A stretch of 64,000 nt of DNA from Doris montereyensis (Eukaryota > Mollusca > Gastropoda > Nudibranchia > Dorididae). A program made the position numbers and the translations under genes. The notes below the pieces were generated by a model. It had not been told where the DNA came from. It made no database searches and saw only the letters and a list, made by a program, of their open reading frames with translations. The stretch's first letter is position 1. Each line of letters begins with the position of its first letter. Of the stretch, positions 30,250-43,609 are shown piece after piece. The stretch covers positions 62,501 to 126,500 of the forward strand of contig JAXRKP010000807.1 in assembly GCA_037039925.1 (NCBI GenBank), given 5' to 3'.

Positions 30250-31550
30250 AGGAGGTCTGAGTCTCTCTTATTGCAATACTTATTTCTAGTGTCCTGAATG
30301 AAATCAATGTGAGCAGTGCATGGGGACTAAGAAGACTGATAGCTGCTCTCAAGAGAAGGAAAATAGGCAACAATAAAGACAATGTTAAAAAAGGAAGAAA
30401 AGGAAAAGAAACACACACAAAAAAACAAGTTTTGATGAGTAACAGATATGACAAAGGATGAAATGAAGCAATTTGGTTTTCAATTAATAGCACTAATACG
30501 CTGGATATTAATAATGTAATTATAGTTAATGGAACACGCCGAAAGTAGATTAGACTTGTATCGTACCGGAATATTCTTTTTATACCGATAATAGAATAAT
30601 TTTTTTAAGTAATTATGATGAAGGCCACAGATCAGAAATAAAGCTGACACATTACCAGAAACAGCCAGTTCTGTGTTTGAAATGAAATACTTTTATATGA
30701 TAATGCTGTGTGAGTCCTTTCGTTTTTCTAATTTTCAAATCAAAATGCTAACAATTGGAATGTTTTGATGTGACGTCTTCCAATCTTCAAATTTATAAAC
30801 GAAAGTCTATATTTTTTTGTTATCATTTTTTTTTATTTTGATCATATCATTGTTTTCTCATAAAGATGAAAAAATTGCTGTCGTTGTTGAATAAAAGTCA
30901 AGAGATGCTGTAATTACTGAACAATATACAAAAGGATGATCACATTTGCGCAGGAGTATCAAACTGGTTTCTTTTTTCTATCTCAGAAGTTTGTTGTTCT
31001 TATTTACTGAACATTTTCCTCGTAGTATAGTCTCTTTCACCATTGTTCTCAGTTCTTTCAATAATAATAATAATAATAATGATGACGACAACAACAAATG
31101 TTCTGATTTTGTGTAGTGTTTTATTCTGTCTCAATGTCATGATGAATGCAGTCTCAATGTTAGTTACTTTTGAAATGCCTTCACCTATTACTGTTACTAT
31201 TGAAAACAAACATCCGTGGAAAGCAAGAAAGTACTTTCTGTGAAAACATTTGACATTGTTGATGACCTTCTATGCTGTTGTACAAATCAATTAACTTATC
31301 TCTGACTCTGATATCTCTATGAATGCGAGGCATGTGAAGCAATGGCTGACATGTGTGTGTGTGTGTATGTGTCAGTTTGCAACGAAGAAAGTTAAGCTCT
31401 GCTCCCTCTTTGTGATATATATATATATATACATACATGATTGTATAATATTTTATTGTGTTTACAGGGATTCACCCACGCTAACCACATTTGACATGTG
31501 TGTGTATGCAATTTCTGTGTGCTCTCCTCTCCTCCCTTCCCTTCCCTTTC
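30250..31550. other. intergenic, no gene recognised
   Basis: AT-rich with short AAT (31063-31080), TG (31351-31372) and AT tracts. Confidence 0.5.
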
Positions 31551-31551
31551 C

Positions 31552-31690
31552 GCGGGCGGTAGGTGGGTGCTACTGGTAGGTCCTATTTCTTTCCTTTCCT
31601 TCTTTCACCTATAAATCTTTCATCTTGCTGTTTCTTCTTAATTCACCCTGAGATCACCGCAAAGGTGGAAAGGTGAATTTCAATGAAACA
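31552..31690 (+). repeat. dispersed repeat family 1, copy
   Basis: GCGGGCGGTAGGTGGGTGCT, ACTGGTAGGTCCTATTTCTT, CATCTTGCTGTTTCTTCTTA, CCTGAGATCACCGCAAAGGT. One of the best-preserved copies. Confidence 0.75.
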
Positions 31691-32634
31691 AACGTCCCTT
31701 CCTTATTCTATCTATGCCAACCGTTTTGTTGTGGGGTTGTGTTTTCTGTTTGTTGCTTTCTTCTTTTTTCTATCATGAAGGAAATTTGTGGTAGCCTGTA
31801 TTATTTTTAAAAATGTTTTAACAAAGCTTGCATATATAGCATATATATGTCACTTGATGATGTTAAGCTAGGTCAGTTCAAATCATGTTTTTTAACTTAT
31901 AAAAAAAGTTGCCATACTCTCTCTTCTTTAAACGATTTTTTTTACTAGTGTTTGAATTCAATGTTGATTTGTGCCCTCTAGAGACTAACCAAACTGGTCT
32001 GCTATGACTAGATGAGCTCAGTTGTTGGGACAAGGCTTAAGTTCATTTTAACGTAGAATAATACATTTAAAGAGTTGGTTTGCAAAAAGAAATATTTGAT
32101 CCAAGCCTCATTTGTAGATATGTCGGCCATTGAAAATCACAAAGGTTAGATAAAGTCACAACTTAAACTCAACTTGTTTTGTATTGAGGACATCATCTAC
32201 AGAAAAAAAAACATGCTTTTAATTTAAATTTAAATTTAAAGTTTCAGCCACAGCCGTATTTGCCTCATGTAAATGTTTTAAAAGTTGAGGTATTTTGGAA
32301 TGTCATTTCTCTTTGCAAATGAAACTCTAACTTAAAGACGAACATAGAAAACAGACCTTTTTTTTTTTCGTCAGTTGGTGCCAAATTTTCTGCCTCTGTG
32401 ATCTTAGTCCAGATTTGTCTTGGTTGAGTGCAAACGTTTTCTGTAATTGCTTCCACGCTGCCACCTGATGATAATGTGTACTACATTTACATATATTTTA
32501 TGCATGGTGTTGGGTGGCTTGTTGTTCTCTATGAAAAGAAACTCCACAGCAGAAAAGAGACAAAAGGATTTGGGTCCTTTGTGAGAAATTCTTATATTTT
32601 TGTCAATGCTACTGATTTACATTGATGTCTAATG

Positions 32635-33000
32635 ACATGAAATAACATTGAAAGCCCTGTAGGAGCAAAGACTAAGCAAATACAAAGGAAGAGACAGAAA
32701 GAAAAAAAAGAAAATAAAAGAGCACCATTGGGCTTGAACCTGTGACCTCTTGCGTAGCACCCATCGCCTCACCATGAAAAGTGAGTGTACTCACTACCAG
32801 CCAAGCTGAGCGCGTAGTTAACTTTTTAATTTAGTTGGGTGTGCGCTCTCTTTTCACGGTAAGGCGATGGGTGCCGACACTGAGGTCGCAGGTTCGTTTG
32901 TTTCTATTGGTGCCAAGAGATTTTCTCTCTCTTTTCCTTTGTGTTTGTCTCATCTGCGTTCCCGCTGGGATTCAATAGTATTAGTTCATGTCGTTATTCA
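32635..33000. mobile_element. fold-back element (family 6), head-to-head tRNA-like arms
   Basis: The left arm reads TTGAACCTGTGACCTC (reversed B box) and CCCATCGCCTCACCATGAAA; the right arm returns TTCACGGTAAGGCGATGGGT, GAGGTCGCAGGTTCG. The outer ends TAATGACATGAAATAACA and TTAGTTCATGTCGTTATTC are also inverted. Related copies lie at 42848-43263 and 52870-53188. Confidence 0.8.
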
Positions 33001-33230
33001 TCACTTCACCCATGGCCTCGCCTCACTGTTTGATTTGCATTGACTAACCACTCAGTTTTGTTAGTAGTATATTATATGATAGAAGTGTTAAAAGATACAT
33101 ATCAGAACACCAAGGAATTGCATCCATGGGCATACTTACAATGAGTACAATGTATATATATATATAGCACACCTACATGGTACACATGTCGTCAGTTGTA
33201 TAAGTCAGATTTAGACATTTTAAAAGGTTG

Positions 33231-33355
33231 GCGGGCACAGTTTGTAGGTCCTACTTCTTTCCTTTTCATTCTTTTAGTATTCCTTTTCATCTTGCTGTTT
33301 CCTCTTAATTCACCCTGAGATCACTGCAAATGGTGAACGGTGTAAATTCCAATTA
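33231..33355 (+). repeat. dispersed repeat family 1, copy
   Basis: GTAGGTCCTACTTCTTTCC, CATCTTGCTGTTTCCTCTTA, CACCCTGAGATCACTGCAAA, TGGTGAACGGTGTAAATTCC. Confidence 0.7.
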
Positions 33356-33969
33356 AATAAAAAGACCACACACACACACAAAAACACCAAACATCTTGCT
33401 AACAGTGAACAGTTTCATTTTTCATAATTGTGGACTTCAAATGTTGATATTTGCTTGGCAAATACTACAAACGCTATCACCCGCCTTGGTTTTAAAAGTA
33501 AAGTAATAGAGTAACATCCAAGGTATCCTGACTTCAGCGAAGGCATTCCTGATTCATTAGGATCTGACAAAAACATTTAAAATGAAATACAGCTGGTGAC
33601 ATGTGGTTAGCGGTTACAGTTTCCTTTGATTGAAGTTGGAAGTCATATATATGGTCTCAGTGAGTTATTGATATCCTGGTGTGAGTCACTCCATTGTTGG
33701 GGAGGGGAGTTTCTAGCATGTGCATCTCCATTGCATGCTTCCATTGCTACATTCCATTAAATTTCTTTTGGATTTTTACACCGTTTTACCGCTCCAGGTA
33801 ATAGAAAATAAAAGGAAGAACAGTAGTGCAGAAAAGTGAAGGAAAAATTTTAAATGAACATTATGTAATTGAAGGAAATCGTCGGGGATCAGGCGAAGAT
33901 CCAATTTCTCGTAAGGAATTAAAAATATATATAGCTGGGTTTGTTTTGTTTGGCTTTGAGTCTGTAAGA

Positions 33970-34275
33970 CTGTAGTTACTTTGAAAAGTACGCATGTGAG
34001 GGGTAATTGTGTTTTAAAAAACGGTAACCCATAAGTTAATGGCGGAGATTTAGAAAGACTTGTGTGAAAATCTGGAGAGGCCATTCTGAGATCACAAAAC
34101 TACAGTCGTCGCATTTCCCCAAGCGATCAGTTACGTTTTTTTTATTATTACCCTAAAGGGAGTTTTAATTATGTGAATGTTTTTTTAATACTGCGAGCCG
34201 TCGTGCATGTGAGAAATAGTTTGCGCGTTCACATAGTCTGTTTTTTTTTTGAAAAGGTTGACAGCTGTGTAAATA
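33970..34275. mobile_element. internally deleted relative of the 20157-22127 element
   Basis: The left part (ATAAGTTAATGGCGGAGATT, TCTGAGATCACAAAAC, CAAGCGATCAGTTACG) matches the left end of the 2-kb element, and the right part (GCGAGCCGTCGTGCATGTGA, GAAAAGGTTGACAGCTGTG) matches its right end. About 1.6 kb of the interior is absent. Confidence 0.5.
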
Positions 34276-34279
34276 TATT

Positions 34280-35170
34280 TAATTACCTTTGATGATAATT
34301 TAAAAAATCTTAACCAAGGGTAACAGAGTATGAAAATGAAGGGCTCTTACTTGAAGAATGACTCGAGGTTACTCAAATTGTTTTGTTTTTTAATCCAGTA
34401 ACTTAGAATATATCAAAGGATTAGATTGTTTTGTGTCAATGTACGACTAAACTTGTTTTTTGTCTCCTATCATATTATTGTACATTTATGAAACAAAATG
34501 AAAAAGAACGCTTTTTGTGTGTGTGTGTGTGCATGTACCAGTCATTTTAAATTTTCACTGTGTGAAAGATGTAATAATTAATTGTGTTGAAGTTGAAGAG
34601 ATCTGCTGACTTCTTTCTGTCTTGTCAATGGTGACAGTTCACACTACACTCATCAGCAGTCTTGTTCACTTTCAGGGTCCATTGCTTGTTATTCGTTTTG
34701 TATTTGTCTGGGTTTTTTAAACTTTTATTTAAATGCCTGATTTTTAAATATATATTGTTGTTAATTATTTTGTCTGTCTTCTTTTAATTTTGATATGATG
34801 CATAGTTTTGTAGTTACAAAAATGAATGCATTTTCCTTACCAAATAATACATGTAAATAATATATATATGATGTACAAATAATTTTATTACAATTTGTTG
34901 TAATCATCCCCATCATGATATATGATTATCATTTCTATCATTCATTACAGATTGTGAAAACATGACATTGAAGATATTCTTTGATTTTTTTTTCAAAGTA
35001 AAGGAATAACAACTCATAATGAAAATATGTGAAGTCTTGCTGAATTTTTTATTTATTTATTTATTTATTTAAAAAAATGTTTTGAATTTTGAGTGAGAAA
35101 ATCTGAAAACTTATTGTTACGAAATTAGGTGGTTGTACTGTGTCATCCATTCATGGTTTCCGTTGTGTTG
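34280..35170. other. intergenic, no gene recognised
   Basis: AT-rich. It holds a short TG run (34517-34531) and TTTA repeats (35050-35070). Confidence 0.5.
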
Positions 35171-35176
35171 TGTTCT

Positions 35177-35330
35177 GTGGGCGGTTGACGGGTGATGCTG
35201 GTAGGGTCTACTTCTTTCCTTTCACTCCTTGACTTTGGCTTGTCTTTCATCCTGCTGTTTCAGTTTCCTTTTGATTTAATCCTGAGATCACCGCAAATGG
35301 TGGACAGGGTAAATTTCAATGAAACAAACA
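35177..35330 (+). repeat. dispersed repeat family 1, copy
   Basis: GGGCGGTTGACGGGTGATGC, TGGTAGGGTCTACTTCTTTC, CCTGAGATCACCGCAAATGG, TGGACAGGGTAAATTTCAAT. Confidence 0.75.
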
Positions 35331-35429
35331 AACCTGTTGTGGTAAGAGAAGGAATGTGAACTGTTGAAATGATGATGATGATGATAGATGGATGGTTAAT
35401 TTGTGCTGCTGCTGTTGCACATTTGTGGG

Positions 35430-35542
35430 GGGGTGATGCTGTTTCTTTCCTTTTATTCTTTCACTTATCTTTCTTCTTTCTGTTTCCTCTTAATTCATCC
35501 TGAGATCACCGCATATGTGAACGGGATAAATTTCAATTAATC
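35430..35542 (+). repeat. dispersed repeat family 1, copy
   Basis: GTGATGCTGTTTCTTTCC, TTTCCTCTTAATTCATCCTG, AGATCACCGCATATG, GATAAATTTCAATTAA. Another partial copy may lie at 35660-35790. Confidence 0.65.
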
Positions 35543-36059
35543 AAACTGCTGTTACTTGTAAGTCCTACTTCTTGTCCTTTTAAGCTATTTATTGTGTCAT
35601 GTCACTTTCACTTTGCAAATTTCCTCGTATTTTCATGGCAAAATCATTTACAGCATGATTTTGGTAGTCTGCTTTCCTTTCACTCCTTTACAATATACAA
35701 GATGTCTCTCATCCTACGGATTCCACCCCCCCCCCCCCCCCCCCCCTAAATTTACGGCATATGGTGGATGGCATAATTTCCATTGAAACTTTAAAGTTTC
35801 CTCGTAATAATCCTAAAATCACGACATGATGATGGTTGGATAAATTCCGATCAAATATGAATTGATAAAAGTACAACAGTTTCACATTGTCACACCCGAA
35901 ATCACTGCAAATATGATGGATATAGTAAGTTTAAATGCAAGGAATATTCCATGTGGTATTGTAACTAAAGTAACTTCATTAAATCTATCTATGCAAGCAT
36001 CATAAGCGATGTGAAAATGATAGACATACTCGGTGATATCACAATTTGTAAAGGCTATA

Positions 36060-39000
36060 CAGACTGAGTTCATACTTATAGTTGATAGATGCCACACACT
36101 CAGTTGATATCACAGTGTGTAGATGCTAGACAGACTGTGTAGATACTACAATTGATAGATGCTACACACTCAGTTCATACCACAGTTTGTAGATAATAGA
36201 CAAGACTGAGTTGATACTACAGTTGATAGATTCTAGACAGACTGAGTTGATATTACAGTTCATACCACAGTTTGTAGATAATAGACAATACTGAGTTGAT
36301 ACTACAGTTGATACCACAGTTCGTAGATTCTAGACAGACTGAGTTGATATTACAGTTGATATCCCAGTTTGTAGATGCTAGACATACTGAGTTGATGCTA
36401 CAGTTGCTAGATGCTATACACGCTCAGTTCATACCACAGTTTGTAGATAATAGACAGACTGAGTTGATACTACAGTTGATAGATGCTACATACGCTCAGT
36501 TGATACCACAGCTCGTAGATTCTAAACAGACTGAGTTGATACCACAGTTTGTAAATGCTAGACAGACTGAGTGGATATTACAGTTGATAGATTCTAGACA
36601 GCTCAGTTGATATCACAGTTTGTAGATGCTAGACAGCCTCAGTTGATACCACAGTTTGTAGATTCTAGACAGCCTCAGTTGATACCACAGTTTGTAGATT
36701 TTAGACAGCCTCAGTTGATACAAGTTTGTAGATTCTAGACATCATCAGTTGATGCCACAGTTTGTCGATGCTAGACAGCCTCAGTTGATACCACAGTTTG
36801 TAGATGCTAGACAGCCTCAGTTGATATACACAGTTTGTAGATTCTAGACAGCATCAGTTGCTACAATTGTGTAGAGATAGATTCTAGATAGCATCAGTTG
36901 ATACCAGATTTTAGACAGTTGATACAGTTTGTAGATGATAGCCTCAGACAGTTGCTGATTCTCAGTTGATACATACAGTTCGTAGATTCTACATAGCATC
37001 AGTTGATACAGTTTATAGATTATAGATAGCCTCAGTTGATGTCACAGTTCGTTGATTCTTCTAGATAGCCTCAGTTGATACAGTTTGTAGATTCTAGATA
37101 GCCTCAGTTGATACAGTTTGTAGATTCTAAATAGCCTCAGTTGATATAGTTTGTAGATTAGCCTCAGTTGATAGTCTAAATTCAGTTGATACAGTTTGTA
37201 GATTCTAAATAGCCTCAGTTGATACAGTTTGTAGATTCTAGATAGCCTCAGTTGATACAGTTTGTAGATTCTAAATAGCCTCAGTTGATATAGTTTGTAG
37301 ATCTAGATAGCCTCAGTTGATACAGTTTGTAGATTCTAAATAGCCTCAGTTGATATAGTTTGTAGATTCTAGATACCCTCAGTTGATATAGTTTGTAGAT
37401 TCTAAATAGCCTCAGTTGATACAGTTTGTAGATTCTAGATAGCCTCAGTTGATAGCCTCAGTTTGTAGATTCTAGATAGCCTCAGTTGATACAGTTTGTA
37501 GATTCTAAATAGCCTCAGTTGATATAGTTTGTAGATTCTAGATAGCCTCAGTTGATATAGTTTGTAGATTCTAGATACCCTCAGTTGATATAGTTTGTAG
37601 ATTCTAGATAGCCTCAGTTGATATAGTTTGTAGATTCTAGATAGCCTCAGTTGATACAGTTTGTAGATTCTAGATAGCCTCAGTTGATATAGTTTGTAGA
37701 TTCTAGATAGCCTCAGTTGATATAGTTTGTAGATTCTAAATAGACTCAGTTGATATAGTTTGTAGATTCTAAATAGCCTCAGTTGATATAGTTTGTAGAT
37801 TCTAGACAGATTGAGTTGATGCAGTTGATATAGTTTGTAGATTCTAGATAGCCTCAGTTGATACCACAGTTTGTAGATTCTAGATAGCCTCAGTTGATAC
37901 CACAGTTTGTAGATTCTAAACAGACTCAGTTGATCACAGTCTAAATAGCCTCAGTTGATATACCACAGTTTGTAGATTCTAAATACTAAAGTTTCAGTTG
38001 ATACAGTTTTGTAGATTCTAGACAGATTCAGTTGATATAGTTTGTAGATTCTAGACAAACTCAGTTGATACCACAGTTTGTAGATTCTAGATAAACTCAG
38101 TTGATACCACAGTTTGTAGATTCTAAATAGCCTCAGTTGATATAGTTTCACAGTTTGTAGATTCTAGACAGCCTCAGTTGATACAGTTTGTAGATTCTAA
38201 ATTAAGTTGATACCACAGTTTGTAGATTCTAAGATAGTTGATCAGTTGATAGTTGTTTGTAGATTCTAGATAGCCTCAGTTGATACACAGTTTGTAGATA
38301 TCTAAATAGACTGAGTTGATACAGTTTGTAGATATCTAGATAGAGTTCAGTTGATATCTAAACAGACTGAGTTTGATTCTAATATCTAAATAGATTCAGT
38401 TGATATCTAAACAGACTGAGTTTGTAGATATCTAGAATGAGCCTCAGTTGATATAGTTTGTAGATATCTAAATAGCCCCAGTTGATGTCAAGTTTGTAAT
38501 ATCTAAACAGCTTGAGTTGATACAGTTTGTAGATATCTAAATAGCCTAAGTTGATATCACAGTTTGTAATATCTAAACAGACTGAGTTGATACACAGTTT
38601 GTAATATCTAAACAGACTAAGTTGATAACACAGTTTGTAGGTATCTAAACAGAGTTGATACCACAGTTTGATATCTAGACTGAGACTAAGTTGATAGTTT
38701 GTAATATCTAAACAGATTGAGTTGATGTCACGGTTTGTAATATCTAAACAGATTGAGTTGATACCACAGTTTGTAATATCTAAACAGACTGAGTTGATAT
38801 CACAGTTTGTAATATCTAAACAGACTGAGTTGATACCACAGTTTGTAATATCTAAACAGATTGAGTTGATACCACAGTTTGTAATATCTAAACAGATTGA
38901 GTTGATACCACAGTTTGTAATATCTAAACAGATTAAGTTGATACCACAGTTTGTAATATCTAAACAGATTGAGTTGATACCACAGTTTGTAATATCTAAA

Positions 39001-42000
39001 CAGATTAAGTTGATACCACAGTTTGTAATATCTAAACAGATTGAGTTGATACCACAGTTTGTAATATCTAAACAGATTAAGTTGATACCACAGTTTGTAG
39101 TATCTAAACAGATTAAGTTTGATAACACAGTTTTGTAGATTCAGTTGATAACTGAGTTGACAGTTTGTAATATCTAAACAGACTGAGTTGATACCACAGT
39201 TTGTAATATCTAAACAGATTAAGTTGATACCACAGTTTGTAATATCTAAACAGATTAAGTTGATACCACAGTTTGTAATATCTAAACAGATTAAGTTGAT
39301 ACTAAACACAGTTTGTGTAGTATCTAAACAGATTAAGTTGATACCACAGTTTGTAATATCTAAACAGATTAAGTTGATACCACAGTTTGTAATATCTAAA
39401 CAGATTACAGTTGATATCTAAACACTAAGTTTGTTGTATTCTAAACAGACTCAGTTGATACCACAGTTTGTAATATTTAAACAGACTAAGTTGATACCAC
39501 AGTTTGTAATATCTAAACAGACTCAGTTGATACCACAGTTTGTAGATATCTAAACAGATTAAGTTGATACCACAGTTTGTAATATCTAAACAGATTAAGT
39601 TGATACCACAGTTTGTAATATCTAAACAGACTGAGTTGATACCACAGTTTGTAATATCTAAACAGACTGAGTTGATATCACAGTTTGTAATATCTAAACA
39701 GACTGAGTTGATACCACAGTTTGTAATATCTAAACAGATTGAGTTGATACCACAGTTTGTAATATCTAAACAGATTGAGTTGATACCACAGTTTGTAATA
39801 TCTAAACAGATTAAGTTGATACCACAGTTTGTAATATCTAAACAGACTGAGTTGATACCACAGTTTGTAATATCTAAACAGAATGAGTTGATACTAAACA
39901 CAGTTTGTAGTATCTAAACAGACTAAGTTGATACAACAGTTTGTAATATCTAAACAGAGTTGATAACACAGTTTGAATATGATGATTAAGTTGATCACAG
40001 TTTGTAATATCTAAACAGACTAAGTTGATGTCACAGTTTGTAATATCTAAACAGATTGAGTTGATACCACAGTTTGTAATATCTAAACAGACTGAGTTGA
40101 TACCACAGTTTGTAATATCTAAACAGACTGAGTTGATACCACAGTTTGTAATATCTAAACAGACTGAGTTGATACCACAGTTTGTAATATCTAAACATAC
40201 TGAGTTGATACCACAGTTTGTAGATTCTAAACAGACTAAGTGGATACCACAGTTTGTAATATCTAAACAGTTTGAGTTGATGTCACAGTTTGTAGTATCA
40301 GTTAAACTAGATTTTAAGTTCATACCACAGTTTGTAGTTGATGTTCATACCGGTTTGTAGATTTTAAACAGACTGAGTTGATACCACAGTTTGTAATATC
40401 TAAACAGACTGGAGTTGATACCACGGTTTGTAATATCTAAACAGACTGAGTTGCACATTTCAGAAACCATTCAGTTTGTAGATATCTGACAGACTGAGTT
40501 GATACCACAGTTTGTAATATCTAAACAGACAGTTGATACCACAGTTTGTAATATCTAAACAGACTGAGTAACAAGATTTTAGGACAGTTTGTAATATCTA
40601 AACAGACTGAGTTGATGTGATACCACAGTTTGTAATATCTAAACAGACTGAGTGGATACCACAGTTTGTAATATCTAAACAGACTGAGTTGATACCACAG
40701 TTTGTAATATCTAAACAGACTGAGTTGATACCACAGTTTGTAATATCTAAACAGACTGAGTTGATACGCACAGTTTATAATATCTAAACAGACTAAGTTG
40801 ATACCACAAAATGATCTAAACAGACTGAGTTGATGTCAAAGAAACAAATACTGCCAGTGCCAGGGTCATTGATTGATGTCACGGTTTGTAATAACTAAAC
40901 AGACTGACTTGATCTCACGTTGAGTTCTAAACAAATTAACATCTATGTCAGACTGGAGTTGATACCATTTTGTAATATAAAATTAAACAGTGAGTTGATA
41001 CCACAGTTTGTAAAACAAACTGCAGGTGATGTCACAAATATCTAGACTGAGTTGATAACACAGTTTGTAATATCTAGACAAATTTGAGTTGATACCACAG
41101 TTTGTAGCCTATATAAAGCAGAGGCGTTGATACCACGGTTTGTAATATCTAAACAGACAGTTGATAACAGTTTGTAATATCTAAACAGACTAAGTTGATA
41201 CCACAGTTTGTAGTATCTAAACGGTTATTGATACCACATATTAATATCTAAACAGAGAGTTGATACCACAGTTTGTAATATCTAAACAGACTAAGTTGAT
41301 AAAACTTTTAATATCTAAACAGACTAAGTTGATACCCACAGTTTGTAATATCTAAACAGAAAGTTGATACCACAGTTTGTAATATCTAAACAGACTAAGT
41401 TGATACCAAAATTACCAACTAGTATCTAAACGGAGACTAAGTTGATACCACAGTTTGTAATATCTCAAAACAGACTACAAGTTGATAACACAGTTTGTAA
41501 TATCTAAACAGACTAAGTTTTATTACAGTTTGTAATTCTTATCTAAACAGACTAAGTTGATACCACAGTTTGTAATATCTAAACAGACTAAGTTGATACA
41601 CAACTTGTAATATCTAAACAGACTAAGTTGATACCACAGTTTGTAATATCCTAAACAGACTAAGTTGATACCACAGTTATCTAAATATCTTTGATTTTAG
41701 ACAGACTCAGTTGAGAAACAGATAAGTTGATACCACAGTTTGTAGACTAAACAGACTCAGTTAAACAGTTTGGACTTAAAACTAAGTTGATACCAAAGTG
41801 TTGTGATCTAACAGACTAAGTTGATACCACAGTTTGTAGGTATTAAACAGACTCAGTTGATACAACAGTTTGTAGTATCTAAACAGACTCAGTTGGAGAC
41901 CAGTTTGTAGATTTTAAAAAACAGACATACCACAGTTTGTAACATCTAGACAGACTTAGTTGATACCACAGTTTGTAGACTAGACAGACTCAGTTGATAC

Positions 42001-42455
42001 CACAGTTTGTAGATTGAGAACACTCAGTTGATACCACAGTTTGTGGATTTTAGACAGACTCAGTTGATACAACAGTTTGTAGATTTTAGACAGACTCAGT
42101 TGATACCACAGTTTGTAGATTTTAAACAGACTCAGTTCATACCACAGTTTGTAGATTTTAGACAGACTCAGTTTTCCAGTTGATACAACAGTTTGTAGAT
42201 TTTAGACAGACTCAGTTGATACAACAGTTTGTAGATTTTAGACAGACTGAGTTCATACCACAGTTTGTAGATTTTAGACAGACTCAGTTCATACCACAGT
42301 TTGTAGATTCAGACTAGACAGACATGAGTTGATACCACAGTTTGTAGATTCTAGACAAACTCAGTTGATACCACAGTTTGTAGATTCTAGACAAACTCAT
42401 TCAGTTTGTAGATTGACTCAGTTCATGTAGATTCTAGACAGAGTCACTTGTACAT
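36060..42455. repeat. 6.4-kb satellite array, 33- to 36-bp units (satellite family S)
   Basis: The 36-bp unit combines AGTTGATACCACAGTTTGTA with ATATCTAAACAGACTG. Blocks differ: 36060-36900 mixed; about 36900-37830 mainly 33-bp units (CAGTTGATACAGTTTGTAGA plus TTCTAGATAGCCT); about 38340-41900 mainly 36-bp units with AATATCTAAACAGA; 41900-42455 with GATTTTAGACAGACTC. Because 36 is a multiple of three and some frames lack stops, long open frames arise on both strands (for example 38379-39128 minus, 249 codons of CLDITNCGINSI). I do not regard them as genes. Confidence 0.97.
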
Positions 42456-42479
42456 TTCAGCTGAAACGGATTCTTTTTT

Positions 42480-42645
42480 TCTGACGAATAATGACAAAAA
42501 AAAATGCTGAAGCCCCATAGGAACATCGAGAGAAATACAAAAAAAATTGACAGAAACAAATATTTCATCAGACAGAATCAACAAAAAGCCTCACTGTGAA
42601 AAAGAGCGCACTACCTACCAACCTTGCTAACTTCATTTCACAGCA
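42480..42645. mobile_element. half copy of fold-back family 6
   Basis: AATAATGACAAAAAAAAATG, GAAGCCCCATAGGAAC, GCCTCACTGTGAAAAAGAGC, CTACCAACCTTGCTAAC match the left arm of the full copies. The right arm is missing. Confidence 0.6.
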
Positions 42646-42847
42646 AGAACCACCGTGCATGTCCTCATCACAAGTAGACTGGCTTACCGTGACGCCTTTC
42701 TCTTTTAGTTTGCCACCGAGGTTTGAAAACAAATTGCAGGTGATTCAAAACAAAGCTGCCAGTGCCAGGTCATTACAAAGACAAATTTACGCGAGAGCAT
42801 CAGCCCTGTCCTTACATTCGCTGCACTGGGTCTCCGTTGAGAGGAGA

Positions 42848-43263
42848 AGACAAATTAACAGTGAGGCAAGGGGCATGTCGAAAATGAAGGAAATGACATT
42901 ATTGAATTATATGGATTTGATAGGAACAAAGACGAGATGAATACAAGGAATAGACAAAATAAAAACCTGGCCACCGTAAGATTCGAACCCGCGACCTCTG
43001 CGTCGGGCACACATCGCCCTCGCTGTGAAAGCAAGGCGTGTTACCATTAACTACCAACCAAGCTAAAAAAAAAAAAAAAGGAGAGTGAGGTTAGGTCGGT
43101 TTGTGGCACACCTTCCTTTTATAGCGAGGCGATAGGTCCCGACACAGTGGTCGCGGGTTCCAACCTCATGGTGGCCAGGTTTTTATTATGTCTTTCCCTT
43201 GTATTTTTCTCGTCTTTGTTCATCCCATGGGATTTTGATATTATTCAAAATTGTCATTTCCTT
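42848..43263. mobile_element. fold-back element (family 6) inserted in the LINE, 11-bp target-site duplication
   Basis: Left arm: GAAATGACATTATTGAATTA, GAACAAAGACGAGATGAATA, GATTCGAACCCGCGACC, CATCGCCCTCGCTGTGAAAG. Right arm, inverted: TATAGCGAGGCGATAGGTCC, GTGGTCGCGGGTTCCAACC, CTCGTCTTTGTTCATCCCAT, AATTGTCATTTCC. TTGAGAGGAGA occurs at 42837-42847 and again at 43264-43274, and the LINE reading resumes at the second copy. Confidence 0.8.
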
Positions 43264-43609
43264 TTGAGAGGAGACTAAACTTTCAAAATTGCTTGCCACA
43301 CCTACAGATGCATACACGGATAGGCTCCTAAATATCTCGACGCTCTGATTGACATCAACGTTCCGGCTAGAAGCCTGAGATCCTCCCACGCAATTTATCT
43401 TAAAAAGAGGCGGTTTAAAAATGACATTGCCGAACGATCTTCCTCTAATGCCGCACCCACTGTCTGAACTCAGTGTCTATGAAAACCAAAACTCTACTGA
43501 CTACACAACTTTCAAATCAAATATTAAAACACGAACTATTCCACCTAGCGTATTGTTAACGTTCATCGTAAGCAATTGTGTGATTTCTGTGAAGCGCCTT
43601 AGAGCATGT

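Noticed and set aside
38379..40360. Long open frames (249, 169, 158, 149, 138 codons) on both strands reading repeated CLDITNCGINSI or QFVISKQTELIP
   Set aside because: They are translations of a 36-bp satellite whose length is a multiple of three. The same region is open in several frames on both strands, there are no splice or start contexts, and codon variation is that of the DNA repeat.
36060..42455. Possible CRISPR-like array because of regular 33-36 bp repeats
   Set aside because: Repeats are directly adjacent with no unique spacers, and the genome is animal.
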